Shown: positions 20,532-34,404, counted from the first letter of the stretch. The stretch is DNA of 64,000 nucleotides from Xestospongia bergquistia (GCA_963965975.1 OZ014412.1:15266849-15330848), one strand, 5' to 3'. Program-made: numbers and translations. Notes: generated by a model from the letters alone, not told the origin.

Positions 20532-22222
20532 ATGTTATTACTCTCGTGCGGATTATTGTCACTACTGGCTATAGGTAGTACATTCGGTGGTAAGTTGTTC
20601 TTGTTTTAAGTGCTATGAAAAATTAACCTAGAAATATATTTAAAGTAATAACTGTTCATTTTATTATACATACAGACCTACCACCTCGTTTTCCTAATAT
20701 TGGCTATGTTGGAAGTACTTACAACATCTTTAAAGGAAATCCACACAGCACCACTGGATTAGACCCTGGATTCACTCTGCGCAACCTGAACCAATTTTAT
20801 TACCTGAATAACCTCACAACAGCTGACGGTCGTTATTCTATACCAGATAACACACAAGCTACCAGTTCTACCTCATGTACCTTTGATTTTTCTTCAGAAA
20901 CAACTGACAGTATCTCCTCATATTATAATTCTTTAAAGGTGGATGTCAGTGCTGACTTCAGTGGCTGGGGTGCTAGTTTCAGCGCTAGTTCTGATTACAA
21001 AGAAGTTCATGAAAACTCTGTTTCTCACTTGTATAGATATGTATCGTCACATGCCAGTTGTGAAGCATATGTTGCTTCTGTTCAAATAAACACTATGCCT
21101 TTAAATCCTGCATTTAAAAAAGCAGTGCATGATCTGCCTTCAGAATCTACTGCCTTAGAAGACTATAAAGACTTTATACAACATTGGGGAACACATACTG
21201 TCACCACTTTGACTATGGGGGGTCGTTATGGAGTTCAGTCATCAATATCAAATGACGACTACACTTCTATGGCATCAAGTGGATTAGATATCAAAGCAGC
21301 AGCTGGGTACTCTGGAATTGTCAGTTTAAACTCTGATGCAGCAACTAGCAGTCAGAAAGAACAAGCTGAACAATTTGAAAGCTATCGTACAGACTATCAG
21401 ATTTATCAGATTGGTGGTAAACCCCCACTTAATGAAACAACTTCATCCTTTGAGTGGGCACAGACTGTCAAAGATAATCCTCTACCTCTACTATATACTT
21501 TATTTCCGCTAACAGACTATTTAACATCACAATATTTTCCTAATGACAAAAATATATCAAAGAAGCAGTCTAACCTGCATGAAGCAACTACAGAATATTG
21601 TAAATCACTGGATCTACCTGATATCACCTACTGTATAAATGATGGTCCAATGTCTGACCCAAAAATCGAAGTCACCTTTGCAAAAAAATTTGAAAACGTA
21701 TCATGTGACATATATTTTCCTACTAATCATTTTGTCCCAATTCTAGATAACCCATATCACAGAATTCTAGGAACTTTGAAAAGCAAAATGCTAGCAAATC
21801 CTGCTCCAGTAGTAATTGTCAATGGCAATAATCCTCCTGATAAGCTGATACGAAATGCAAATGACTGGGAGCTTGTCTTTTTTATTAAGTCTTCATCGGG
21901 TGTTCTAACTGTTGGTGGATTTAGACCAATATGCGATGATGGTTTTTTAAGTGTTTCTGACGTTTTATGCTGTGGTGACATGACTGAATGTAATCTTCCA
22001 CCCACCCTGCCCTGCATTGCTGTTCAATGCTTGACAGATTGTGGGTATATTAAATTGTATGGATTCATTGTTTTGGGAGTTCCTTTTTCTGTTATAAATT
22101 TTGGAAATGCAGTCCTGGGAAATGACTACCTTAGCAACGGTACTAACTTCATGAGGATTGCTGGGAAGAATACTGCTCATGAATATAAATGTTTAAATTT
22201 TAATTGTTTACAATTTATATAA
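20532..22222 (+). CDS. Secreted MACPF (perforin-like) protein B1
   Basis: Exon 1 at 20532-20589 encodes a 19-residue hydrophobic leader (MLLLSCGLLSLLAIGS...). Exon 2 is 20676-22222. The 86-bp GT-AG intron splits a codon after its first base. The product is 534 aa. MACPF domain: YSIPDNT near residue 75, DFSGWGASFSASSDY, then signature Y-x6-WGTH (Trp in place of the usual Tyr/Phe; WGTH about 190-193) and MGGRYG. After the domain comes a Cys-rich tail with RPICDDGFLSVSD, CCGD and VQCLTDCGY, ending KCLNFNCL. The same architecture as A1, but clearly a separate paralogue class. Poly(A) signal AATAAA at 22275. Divergent from A1, which suggests co-expression. The start is fixed by the signal peptide and is matched in all B copies. 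Confidence 0.9.
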
Positions 22223-22274
22223 TTGACTTGTACTGGTTAATGAATACATTTTTTTGGAAAATGTTTTTCTTGAA

Positions 22275-22280
22275 AATAAA
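22275..22280 (+). terminator. Poly(A) signal of MACPF B1
   Basis: AATAAA 53 bases after the B1 stop codon. The equivalent is at 33934-33939 in copy 2, and a matching AATAAA lies at 54780-54785 after B4. Confidence 0.7.
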
Positions 22281-22749
22281 AAAGAATTTGGATTGTACAA
22301 GATGTCATATCATAATGGTTGAAAAATTGTAAAATTCGAACTGAATAGAATCTTAGGCAGGCAAATACAATTAATATTAATTTCAATGTTAAATGTCTAC
22401 TGTTATATATTGAACATAGTTCCCTAATAACGGATAACTTTCTACTGTTCTTGTGAGTTATTGAAAATATTAATTATATTTATATTTATTTAATTAGTTT
22501 CCGTCAACATTTTTGTTAAAATTAAAGGATTATCTTTAAAAAAGCTGCAAAAAGTTACGTAGGAGAGTTTGTTGTATATAATTAACATACAATTTAATAT
22601 TGTACAAGTAACGATATTCACTAGCTGTTACGATCACTTAAATAATATCAGTGATATATATAATTATACATGGAAGTTAATTTATTGCTTTCTCTACATA
22701 GTTATAAAATTTATTTCTTTTTCTTTTTACACTGTACTTTTATCAATAA

Positions 22750-25340
22750 TAGGAGTTCATCTCTTACTTTGTTTAGTATAATATGGAAGTCCATACCCTA
22801 CTTATGTTCACAGACTATATAACAGTAAAGGGAGTTGTTCTGTACCTCTGTGTAGTATAATATGGAAGTCTATTACCTACTTGTGTTTACAATGTAGTTA
22901 ACAGTAATGGGAGTTTGTCTGTTGCTTTGTTTAGTGTAATATGGAAGTCCATTACCTACTCTTGATACAAAGTAGTTAACAGTAATGAGAGTTCATCTGT
23001 TGCTTTGTTTAGTATAATATGGAAGTCCTTTACCTACTTGTGTTTACAATGTAGTTAACAGTAATGGGAGTTTGTCTGTTGCTTTGTTTAGTGTAATATG
23101 GAAGTCCATTACCTACTCTTGATACAAAGTAGTTAACAGTAATGAGAGTTCATCTGTTGCTTTGTTTAGTATAATATGGAAGTCCTTTACCTACTTGTGT
23201 TTACAATGTAGTTAACAGTAATGGGAGTTTGTCTGTTGCTTTGTTTAGTGTAATATGGAAGTCCATTACCTACTCTTGATACAAAGTAGTTAACAGTAAT
23301 GAGAGTTCATCTGTTGCTTTGTTTAGTATAATATGGAAGTCCTTTACCTACTTGTGTTTACAATGTAGTTAACAGTAATGGGAGTTTGTCTGTTGCTTTG
23401 TTTAGTGTAATATGGAAGTCCATTACCTACTCTTGATACAAAGTAGTTAACAGTAATGAGAGTTCATCTGTTGCTTTGTTTAGTATAATATTGAAGTCCT
23501 TTACCTACTCTTGTTTACAATGTAGTTAACAGTAATGGGAGTTTATCTGTTGCTTTGTTTAGTGTAATATGGAAGTCCATTACCTACTCTTGATACAAAG
23601 TAGTTAACAGTAATGAGAGTTCATCTGTTGCTTTGTTTAGTATAATAAGGAAGTTAATTACCTAATCTTGTTCAGACACTATATAGTTAGCAATAATGGG
23701 AGTTAATCTGTTGCTTTGTTTAGTATAATAAGGAAGTCATATTGTTCAAGAGTAGTTATCAACAATGGGATATGGTATGCAAGTTTCTTTGTTTTCGTTA
23801 TCTATTGCCTTCTCATGTTCTCAGTGTGGTTTACTGTTACAGAATTTAATCTATCACTGCATTTATTTATCATGGAAGTTGAAAGATTGTCATTTACATA
23901 TAGTAATTATCACAGAAATAGGAGTGAATATAATTATTTGATTAAAGAAGTCAATGTATAATTTTTCAAGTTTTAAAACAAATTGGACATTGTACATGGA
24001 TTCATAACACACATAGACCATGTTATCTATATAAAAAGCAACATAACTTACACCATAAGCAACAATTATTTTAGCAACAACATGTGTGCTGTTGTAGCAA
24101 CTAATGCCATGGTAATGATAACCATTTCAATTGCAATAACAATAATGCTTTCATAGTAACAGTTACTACAGTATAGCAATGTTTCACCATAGTAACAAAC
24201 ACTGTAGTAACAATAACCATAGTAATATTTATAATAGTAATAAATTTTATACCATTTCATGTCATCTTAGAGTATTTAGACCTTTCAAATGAATCTTTTA
24301 CAGCCTCTTTGATTAGACTATAGTTATCAGCAAATAAGAGAGATTCTGTCAATAGGAAATCTATTGCTCACTCATGTTTGCATCGTAGTTAACAGTAATG
24401 GGAGTGAATCTGTTGATAGGAAAACTATTTCCCTCTCTTGTTTGTGCTGTAGTTCTCAGTAATGGGAGTGAATTATACAATACGCTACATATATGTAGTG
24501 TATTGTATAACTTATTATATAATAAGTAATGTTATATCTAATGTACATCTAAGGAAATCTATTGTTATTCCACTTACTCCATAGTTATCAGTAATGGAAG
24601 TGAATTATACAATACACTACATAATAAGTAATGTTAAAACTAATGTACATCTAAGGAAATGTATTGTTATTCCACTTACTACATAGTTATCAGTAATGGG
24701 TGTTGATCAGTTGTTTTGTGTAGTATAGCATGGACATCATGCTATACTGCATACATACTCTTGTTCAAAGTTGATATTAGTAATGGGAGTAGATATGTTG
24801 TTTTGTGTAGATGTTACAGAAGTCCACTGCCTACTCTTGTTCATAGTTGTTATCAGTAATGGTAGTATATTTGTTGTTTTGTGTTGTATTGTATGGAAGT
24901 CCATTGTTTACTCTTGTTTGAATTCACAGAGCTTTTATCAATAATGGGAGTAGATCAGTTGCTTTGTTTAGTTATATAATATATTGCCTTCTCCTGTTCG
25001 AGTTTAGTTAATATTGTTAGGAATTAATCTGTTCCTTTCTATAATATATAAGGAAATCTTTTGTATTTTTCCACTTACTCTGTAGATATCAGTAATGGGA
25101 GTTGGTCTGTTGCATTGTTTAGTTATGTAATATATTACCTTCTTCTGTTCACAGTGTAGTTAGCATTGTTAAAGGTTAATGTACTGCTTTCTCTAGTAAG
25201 GAAATCTATTAATTTTTTCACCTATGTAGTTAATAGTAATGGTAGTTGATCTATTGCTTTATTGAGTATGGAAATCCATTAATTTTAGTATGGAAATCTA
25301 TTAATAGTTATATTCATGGGAGTTGATCTTGGTTAACTTA
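22750..25340. repeat. Minisatellite with 157-bp higher-order unit (copy 1)
   Basis: A core of about 78-79-bp monomers alternates between two types (cttgtgtttacaatgtagtt versus cttgatacaaagtagttaac). This gives a 157-bp higher-order period: gggagtttgtctgttgcttt recurs at 22909, 23066, 23223 and 23380. From about 23740 to 25340 the array is degenerate, with the recurring words cagtaatgggagt and ggaagtc/ggaaatct still visible. A block rich in short 'atagtaaca' words lies at 24060-24240 and a palindrome at about 24470-24507. No gene: the ORFs here are repeat artefacts. Confidence 0.9.
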
Positions 25341-25612
25341 CTTTTAAAAATGTCATTTACAAACACGTGTATGTTTAAGATTTAGTTATTCAACAGTAGC
25401 AAAAGGCTTATTAAAAAGGACTGTACAAAAAATATTAATGGTATTTATTATGGATTGTGTTTGACACGTTCTTTATTATTCAATGTTTTCTTTACTTTCA
25501 GAATTGTATGCATTGTTGGATCATGCAACAGAAACTATAAGATCACATACTTAAGCTTACGTGAATATACAAAGCACAAGTACAGCATGGTACAAGAATT
25601 AGGTGTATTGAC

Positions 25613-26386
25613 TATAATGTTGTTTGATATACCAACAATCAGATTCTTTAGGATAACTCAATTCACAAGGTTAGACATTAACAACACGAGGTCACACTTA
25701 ATCACGTGACCAAATAATAATAACAATAATAATAAACATTACAACATCTCCCTTTCTCTCAAAATAAAATAATAACTCAAATAACATAATGAAATATGTC
25801 ACAAATACCAATGTAAATAACTCACACAAATTGTTATCAATAATCGTAAATGTTCTGTCCATATCGTTGAACACGTTTCCTGTTCCTCACAGGATACCTT
25901 GATTCATTTCCGTCTCTATCTTGTTCATTTCTGTCTTGCTCATCACTTTCTTGTTTATCTCTGTCATCTTCTATATCATAATCACTATCTTCATCATCTG
26001 TTACATTTCCACTGACTTTAACTTTCTTTAACATTGATATGTTTCTCGTAAGATACTTTCCATTTCGAGTTACTGTTATCATCGATCCTTTCACTCTCAC
26101 TACTTTGAATGGAACTGGATCAAACGTTGTTGAAAATTTATTGATTTTCCTCTGTTTCATTAGTACCACATCGTCTACTTTCAACTCCAACACTTTGGCT
26201 CTTCTTCTTCTATCTGCATCTTCTTTCATTTGTACTTTCTTTTCTTTATCTCTCTTTCTAACTGGATGATCTTGTTGCTTTACCAATTCTGGAAGTTTTG
26301 TGTTTATGACTCTATTAAACAACAATTTAGATGGAGGTTCGTTTGTCGTCAAGTGAGGTGTAGCTCTATAATTTAGTAAAAATACA
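25613..26386 (-). pseudogene. Truncated Ty3/gypsy element: 3' LTR plus Gag-Pol C-terminus
   Basis: Copy-1 remnant of the gypsy element that is whole at 37268-41613. It holds the 131-bp LTR (25613-25743), the polypurine tract and the gag-pol frame 25837-26386. This encodes only about the last 180 residues: the end of integrase and an acidic Arg/Asp/Glu-rich tail. It stops abruptly at 26386 at the duplication breakpoint, beyond which the frame reads into unrelated DNA. It was cut by the duplication and cannot transpose. Confidence 0.93.
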
Positions 26387-26393
26387 ACAGACA
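26387..26393. other. Duplication junction filler (7 bp)
   Basis: Between the end of copy 1 (26386) and the start of copy 2 (26394) lie seven bases, acagaca, that belong to neither expected flank. The junction reads aatacaacagacaatgaca. The filler resembles the adjacent gacaacagatgaca, as if copied from it, which suits end-joining or template-switch repair. Confidence 0.75.
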
Positions 26394-26493
26394 ATGACAA
26401 CAGATGACATCCATACGCCAGGTAAAGGAAGTTCCCAGAACTAGGGAGCATTAGTTGTAAACAGATGCTAGTATTGCTGTCAAGGGATCAAGC

Positions 26494-27646
26494 ATGGCTA
26501 AGCTAACTACAATTCAGTAAGTTCTACAATAATGTATGCACACCTATTGTTTACTGACTTGTTTTTGTAGACTTTACTGTGACTTTCTAGCTCTCTGTAT
26601 TGCTATTTTTCAACCAACTGGTGTGTTTTCATTGACAGAAGCAGATTTGTATCCATTTGGAGTTGGCAATGGGGATACACGGCTTGTTGGTTCAACAGCT
26701 TTTGTCCCTTTTTCTTTCAATGTTTCAAATTTCAGAGGTTTTTCATTTGTTTCTGATGGTTATAATGTGAGCACAATACATTTAAAGTATATAATTATTT
26801 TTATATTATAAATACAGATTTTTGACAATGGCCGACTGTCTTTAGCATCTGGAACGGTCACTGCAAGTGTATTGGTTTCACCTCTAGCAAATAACGATCC
26901 CTTTACTGTTCGTGGTGATATTTTTCACAGACTTACTAATGATTCAGACCTCCTCAACAGAGCTAGAGATGACATTAGAAGGTCTTCAGTTGCTCAGATT
27001 TTTTTTAATCCTACATATCTTATCATTGCTACTTGGGTCAACCACACTAGACTAAATACTCTCGACCCTGTTGCTGTGAGTAGTTCTGTAATTATTAAAC
27101 ACTACTGTAAAAGTAATTTTCATTTAGGGTAACACGTTCCAGGTTATCTTCGTAACAGATCGATTGACAACATATGCCATTATTTTATTTGTTGAAGTGA
27201 ATGATATTCCGTCAATTTTTAACACTGCTGTAGCATTTGTTACTGAAAGTACAACAACTACTATTGCCGAACTTCCTTATGCGAATAATCTTCAACAAGC
27301 TCCAAATTTGAGTCTGGGTACCTCAATTCCTGGTACCTATATTGTCAAATTGAGTGATACCAGTAAGTACAAAGGCCATATATTATTAATCAATCAAAGC
27401 ATAACAATTTACAAATAAGAATTCTTTTACACATATTGATGCTACTAAAGTACATTCTTAAGCACCTCAGAAGTGTATTGGATAATGTATGGAATGGTAA
27501 ACAATTAATTATGCACTCTTTTTCGCATAGTTTGTCCCACTAGAGACTCACCCGTATGCCAGCTAACCCTTGCAGCAATAGCTTGTGAGAAGCTTATGTT
27601 AAGCAACTATTCTCCTCTACCAACAATCTGTGACTCTTTTCCATGA
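26494..27646 (+). CDS. Secreted NIDO-domain protein, 5 exons (copy 2)
   Basis: Duplicate of the gene at 14835-15987. Exons 26494-26516, 26571-26766, 26818-27075, 27128-27362 and 27531-27646 give the same 275-aa product. One synonymous substitution (26745) was noticed in exon 2. The upstream DNA differs completely from copy 1 beyond about 100 bp before the ATG, because the duplication junction lies there (26394). Copy 2 has the truncated gypsy gag-pol tail directly upstream, so its promoter beyond 100 bp is new. Expression may therefore differ between the copies even though the protein does not. Confidence 0.82.
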
Positions 27647-29492
27647 GTGGCTCAGTTAGATAAACATTAACATATTAACTTTTATTTTCAGAATTATTTT
27701 TTCAAGCAATTTTTAGTGAACAAGTCAGATATATGTTTTTGCCTATTATATAATAAACTGATTCATTTTTTACAAATTATAAACTTATTAACAGTTCAAT
27801 CATTCTAACTAACAGAAAACAGCTCTGCCAACACTAGAATATACAAACTGAGCTAAAGTTGACAGTGATTGATATCACTTTAATTTTTATATCATTTGAC
27901 CTTTAAATGTTACACTATGTAAGTTATTGAGTATTAATAGATTATGAAGTGGGGCTTTCAATTTCAATGTAAGAATTATTCTGTTAGCTGAATAAACTAT
28001 TTTGTAGCTTAGATCGAGGGATTTTTAAGGACACCAGAAGTCATGATTTTTCAGTATATAATGTTGGTATGTTATTAACATATTTTTATTTTAATAGGTA
28101 AGACCACAAAGGCTTAGGGGATAGTAACAAGCATCCTTGCTACATATACTAAATATAGTGACACGTAATTTATGTTACTATATTTAGGATAAGGCATGTC
28201 TACAGTATTAACAAGTTAAAGAAATAGTCCTAGAAAAAGCCAATTTATGTCACACCTCATTATGTCAGGACACATTATAAAGTGTAATGATAACAGATAA
28301 CTTTATGTGTACTAACAGTACTATGAAAAAGTATAGTGTATTGTAGTTTGGGGTAGGGAGCAGATGAAAGATTGCTATACTCTACTGCTCAAGCAAAGGA
28401 TATTATCTGTCAATGAATTAAGGTGGGTCTTTTACTAGTTACCAACTGTATATAAGACAATATATATATATATACCTATATCTATAGGGCACAGCTATAA
28501 GTCCGCATTCTCTCCTACATCTATAAAGACAATAGGTATATTGTCTGGTCTTCAGTTTCATATGAAACAAGTGTTTTTATTTCTTTTGTCACAACAACAA
28601 ACAATATCATTAACTCTGTCTTCTGATGTCTCTGTATTCTACACAATAGCTCAGTTAAACTATGTTATAAAGAATGTAATGATGACTTTAATTAAATTCT
28701 TGCAACTGAAGCAGAAAATTTCACCAATATACTTGTCATTCTTGTGAAGCCAATACACTCAGTGCATGTCAGCAATTATAGCTAAATGTAAGGCACACCC
28801 ACACACACAGAGTATAGATCAGCTATTTTGAACCCTTACTTCCAAGAAGGACTGGTTGTCATGACTATTATCTTTATATTGGGTACATAAAATATGCTAA
28901 AAGTGAGAATATTTAGTATATGTTATAAATACTAAATCCTTATACTATAGCATTGCCTTTTATGTCTGTCAATTACTATAGTACACGTATAATATATAAC
29001 ACATTTAAAATGTCAATTTTTGAATCTATTTAAAATATTTTTACAATATTTTAGTTGTCAAACAGTTGAAACAATAAAAACAATATCACATTCGCTGATA
29101 TGACAATTCCATTTAATGTTAAGTCAGTAATTAACTAGTGCCATTACTGTCAATTAAATGATTTATTAACAGGAAGTTACTCAATGTTTGGTGAATAGAC
29201 TTGTCAGAAACCACCCTGTATATTAGTGATTAAGGTAACAGTAATGCCAGTAAGAGAAAAAGACATTGGTTTATTATTTATCTCTAAATTTTCCAAAGTG
29301 TTAATGACTACTATACATATACAATAAATATTCTCATTGGTCAATTGATTGTTTGCTTGTAAAAAGGAAGTTTGAAATAATTCATTCTTTTAAACAAAAG
29401 TGTTTTTAAAGAACAAAATTATCTTTTGTGCATGGAAACCTTATTATTATATAGTTATAACCTTATGTGCAGCCAACTGTAAATAATAATAC

Positions 29493-31969
29493 CTAATAAA
29501 AGCTCAAGCATTCATATGTTAGACACTTAAAAAATTCATCAACAAGAGTATCATCAGTTATGCTAAGATTTCTGAAAAAGCTTCCATACTCTAATGATCC
29601 TGAGTTGCCTAGTTCAGGAAAACCATCCCCAATCAGAAAAATGTTAGTGTCAGAAGTTTCCACTCTTGTACACCCTGTTAAACATTGATCAGCAACACAC
29701 ATGTGTGTATCAGCCTGAACAATTTTACCATTGAAGTTGTCACTAAGAGTTGAATAGCCATCCGGACATTGATATCGAAATATATTCTCTCCCAAATTGA
29801 TACTTCCTATTGGACTGGTAATAACATTTGAAGGTGCTTTACGAGAATCAACCAAAATAGTGTTACCAGTGATTGTGTGATTAACTGCTCCTATATATGT
29901 TCCTAAAACACGAAGATTAGGATCTGTTTGATAATGAGTCCAGTACCAGTAATTTAATAAATCTGATTCAGTGTGTTTTGTGTATTGATTGGAATTAATT
30001 GCGCGGATAGCATCAATTTTGTCAGGACCAAAATCTTTTAGACAAAGACTTCTATCAAGAGCATGAATCATACAATAATCAGATATGACATTACGTAAAT
30101 TTTCATTCTTCTTATCGATGTTAGCGATATTGGGAAAGTATTGTGAAGTAAAATACTTATACACTTCAATCATACTGTATGATAATGGAAGAGGATCGTT
30201 TTTTACTGTTTGTGCCCACTCAAAAGTAGTTCCATTTTCATCCACAGGTGGGTCTCCTCCAACTTGATACAGTTTATAGCTACGGCGTTGATCATTGAAT
30301 GCTTTAGCAGCTTTTTCCTGATCTTCAGTTGCCAATGATGAACTGATATCAATTACTCCAGAGTATCCTGCAGAAGCTTTGACATTGACACCAGAAGAAC
30401 AAAGATTAGAGTAGTTTGTTGTTGAAAATTCTGAACGTACTCCAAATCGACCGCCCATTTTCACTGCTGAGGCAATGTGTGTTCCATATTGTTCAATAAA
30501 AGTCAAATAATCTTGTTTTGTTGACGAGTTTATAACCTCGGAAAGAGAATTAACAGCAATGTGAAAATCATGTGTGAATGGACTATAATCTATTGAGGCG
30601 TCATAAGCTTCACATTGTGACTGAGAACTGATGAATACTGTCTGACGACTTTGTGTAGATTGATGAATTTCCTGATAATCAGAACTAGCAGAGAAACTTG
30701 CTCCCCAGCCTTTGAAACTTGCATCAACATGTATTTTAAGAGAGTCCATATATGAAGCTGTATCTTTGTTGATTCTGCTAGAAAATGAAAAGGAACAGGA
30801 CTGAGCGTCATTGACAGTAGTATAATCTGGAATTGAGTATCGACCATCAGCAGTAGTAAGACCTTGGTTATAAGTGAATTGAAAAATCCCTCGACCTAAG
30901 AACCCAGGGTCCAAACCATCTGTGTTTTGAGGATTTCCCTTTAAAATATCATAGGATGATCCCAAGTAACCAATGTTAGGATATTTTGGTGGTGAATCAG
31001 CTAGAGGTTCAAATATTACTAAAGAAAAAGTTGTATAATAATTAAAAATATTATATATAATTTTGTCATGAATGATAGCAATGTAGTTATATATACATAT
31101 GAGCATAAGACGTGTATAAATTCTGACAATGAATAAAGTATATAGTCTATTTTAAAATAAATGTACCGTACTCGCAACAATTTTGCTTCCGTTTAATGTG
31201 TAGTTTAATATTCTTCAAAACGTTGCAATAAAATTACAGAAATTATTTTAGCGACAAGAATTATCACATAGCGCGGGTACTTTGAATTCGCCGTAACGCG
31301 ACAGCCGATAGCATGGCCGAGTATTATGCGCTCATATTCTCAGTCCTTCGTAATAATAACTGCAACAACAGAAACAATGTTAGGGCGATTTTCACTAATA
31401 CATTCACTGTCTTAGAATTTGTTGTGCGTTCTTACCTTTTAAATATGAAGTTATTCAATACTTTAACTTATATTAATATCAAAATTATAAGTCTGCATGA
31501 ATTGATCTAGTTAGCTTTTTTTTTAACTAGCAAAATAACATTTTTAGTAAAGTTGTCTGTCATTGGGATGATCTGTCTTACTCTAACCAAATGCTGTAAC
31601 TTTAAGACACTTTGCATGCACACACACACACACTTAAAAAATATAAAAATCACATCGCTTCAAAGATTATATATATATCATTTGGAAAAGATGTCACAAT
31701 AAAGATGAGTAAGCAGATATATAGAGGCAGTCATTGTAAATCTCCCTATTGCACAAGAATTTACGTATCATATTTTAAAAAATGTTTAAAATTTTAAATA
31801 ATGAGTAAAGCTTCCTTCCTTGTTAAACTGGAGTTCTATTGCCATGGTAATGTTGTAACTTACAGCACTCTTCTGTATCACATTGAGATAGTGATGACTG
31901 ATCTGGAAAGAGCTGGCAGTTAACCAGTACTGGTAGAAAACATAGTACTAGAACTAGACTGAAATCCAT
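29493..31969 (-). CDS. Secreted MACPF protein A2 (duplicate of A1)
   Basis: Exons 31969-31864 and 31018-29493, minus strand, 543 aa, with a translation identical to A1: signal peptide, MACPF domain with YGTH and MGGRFG, Cys-rich C-terminal module. It is divergently paired with B2 across 31970-32190. The identical sequence means it arose by the recent 11.66-kb tandem duplication (or an assembly duplication), not by the older unit amplification that gave A3 and A4. Confidence 0.88.
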
Positions 31970-32190
31970 TTTAAATTTTACTGCGTATAAATCAGCATAA
32001 GTTATGACTTTAATTTCCGCAAGGTTTACCACTACGAGACTAAAGATTAGGCCAAACGATTGTGAATATTTATACACTTCTTAACGGCTAAAATTATTTG
32101 GCTAAAGTACCAGAAGCTCCTCCTTTTCCTGTAAGCTGATCTTATATACAGAAGAAACGCTCGTTTACCAATTCGCAATTTGCAAGCGAC
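31970..32190. promoter_or_regulatory. Shared divergent promoter of MACPF A2/B2
   Basis: Copy of 20311-20531: minus-facing TATAAATA at 32074-32067, the 20-bp pyrimidine motif at 32115-32134 and plus-facing TTATATA at 32142-32148. No difference from copy 1 was noticed. Confidence 0.75.
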
Positions 32191-33881
32191 ATGTTATTAC
32201 TCTCGTGCGGATTATTGTCACTACTGGCTATAGGTAGTACATTCGGTGGTAAGTTGTTCTTGTTTTAAGTGCTATGAAAAATTAACCTAGAAATATATTT
32301 AAAGTAATAACTGTTCATTTTATTATACATACAGACCTACCACCTCGTTTTCCTAATATTGGCTATGTTGGAAGTACTTACAACATCTTTAAAGGAAATC
32401 CACACAGCACCACTGGATTAGACCCTGGATTCACTCTGCGCAACCTGAACCAATTTTATTACCTGAATAACCTCACAACAGCTGACGGTCGTTATTCTAT
32501 ACCAGATAACACACAAGCTACCAGTTCTACCTCATGTACCTTTGATTTTTCTTCAGAAACAACTGACAGTATCTCCTCATATTATAATTCTTTAAAGGTG
32601 GATGTCAGTGCTGACTTCAGTGGCTGGGGTGCTAGTTTCAGCGCTAGTTCTGATTACAAAGAAGTTCATGAAAACTCTGTTTCTCACTTGTATAGATATG
32701 TATCGTCACATGCCAGTTGTGAAGCATATGTTGCTTCTGTTCAAATAAACACTATGCCTTTAAATCCTGCATTTAAAAAAGCAGTGCATGATCTGCCTTC
32801 AGAATCTACTGCCTTAGAAGACTATAAAGACTTTATACAACATTGGGGAACACATACTGTCACCACTTTGACTATGGGGGGTCGTTATGGAGTTCAGTCA
32901 TCAATATCAAATGACGACTACACTTCTATGGCATCAAGTGGATTAGATATCAAAGCAGCAGCTGGGTACTCTGGAATTGTCAGTTTAAACTCTGATGCAG
33001 CAACTAGCAGTCAGAAAGAACAAGCTGAACAATTTGAAAGCTATCGTACAGACTATCAGATTTATCAGATTGGTGGTAAACCCCCACTTAATGAAACAAC
33101 TTCATCCTTTGAGTGGGCACAGACTGTCAAAGATAATCCTCTACCTCTACTATATACTTTATTTCCGCTAACAGACTATTTAACATCACAATATTTTCCT
33201 AATGACAAAAATATATCAAAGAAGCAGTCTAACCTGCATGAAGCAACTACAGAATATTGTAAATCACTGGATCTACCTGATATCACCTACTGTATAAATG
33301 ATGGTCCAATGTCTGACCCAAAAATCGAAGTCACCTTTGCAAAAAAATTTGAAAACGTATCATGTGACATATATTTTCCTACTAATCATTTTGTCCCAAT
33401 TCTAGATAACCCATATCACAGAATTCTAGGAACTTTGAAAAGCAAAATGCTAGCAAATCCTGCTCCAGTAGTAATTGTCAATGGCAATAATCCTCCTGAT
33501 AAGCTGATACGAAATGCAAATGACTGGGAGCTTGTCTTTTTTATTAAGTCTTCATCGGGTGTTCTAACTGTTGGTGGATTTAGACCAATATGCGATGATG
33601 GTTTTTTAAGTGTTTCTGACGTTTTATGCTGTGGTGACATGACTGAATGTAATCTTCCACCCACCCTGCCCTGCATTGCTGTTCAATGCTTGACAGATTG
33701 TGGGTATATTAAATTGTATGGATTCATTGTTTTGGGAGTTCCTTTTTCTGTTATAAATTTTGGAAATGCAGTCCTGGGAAATGACTACCTTAGCAACGGT
33801 ACTAACTTCATGAGGATTGCTGGGAAGAATACTGCTCATGAATATAAATGTTTAAATTTTAATTGTTTACAATTTATATAA
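32191..33881 (+). CDS. Secreted MACPF protein B2 (duplicate of B1)
   Basis: Exons 32191-32248 and 32335-33881, 534 aa, with the same translation as B1: leader peptide, MACPF signature with WGTH and MGGRYG, and a tail with paired Cys motifs. Poly(A) signal at 33934-33939. Together with A2 it forms the second of two recently duplicated head-to-head pairs. Confidence 0.9.
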
Positions 33882-34404
33882 TTGACTTGTACTGGTTAAT
33901 GAATACATTTTTTTGGAAAATGTTTTTCTTGAAAATAAAAAAGAATTTGGATTGTACAAGATGTCATATCATAATGGTTGAAAAATTGTAAAATTCGAAC
34001 TGAATAGAATCTTAGGCAGGCAAATACAATTAATATTAATTTCAATGTTAAATGTCTACTGTTATATATTGAACATAGTTCCCTAATAACGGATAACTTT
34101 CTACTGTTCTTGTGAGTTATTGAAAATATTAATTATATTTATATTTATTTAATTAGTTTCCGTCAACATTTTTGTTAAAATTAAAGGATTATCTTTAAAA
34201 AAGCTGCAAAAAGTTACGTAGGAGAGTTTGTTGTATATAATTAACATACAATTTAATATTGTACAAGTAACGATATTCACTAGCTGTTACGATCACTTAA
34301 ATAATATCAGTGATATATATAATTATACATGGAAGTTAATTTATTGCTTTCTCTACATAGTTATAAAATTTATTTCTTTTTCTTTTTACACTGTACTTTT
34401 ATCA

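Larger units (their letters stand above)
14735..26386. repeat. Tandem segmental duplication, copy 1
   Basis: Left copy of a direct duplication with an offset of 11,659 bp (11,655 after the minisatellite). Identity starts abruptly at atgacaacagatgac (14735 and 26394) and ends abruptly inside the gypsy gag-pol gene (26386 matches 38041). Contents: NIDO gene, MACPF pair A1/B1, minisatellite, LTR and a truncated gypsy. Outside the minisatellite I noticed only two substitutions: 15086 G to A at 26745, synonymous, and 15733 G to A at 27392, intronic. All translated frames outside the minisatellite are otherwise the same. Confidence 0.95.

Noticed and set aside
22750-23740. CRISPR-like regular repeats
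   Set aside because: Direct repeats with no unique spacers, in an intron-bearing eukaryotic genome; an ordinary higher-order minisatellite.
23716-24260. Short frames in the minisatellite region
   Set aside because: Composed of repeat units or Tyr-rich low-complexity sequence; differ between the duplicated copies.
25455-25709. 84-codon plus-strand frame (also at 37110)
   Set aside because: It crosses into the gypsy LTR on the opposite strand and has no recognisable domain.
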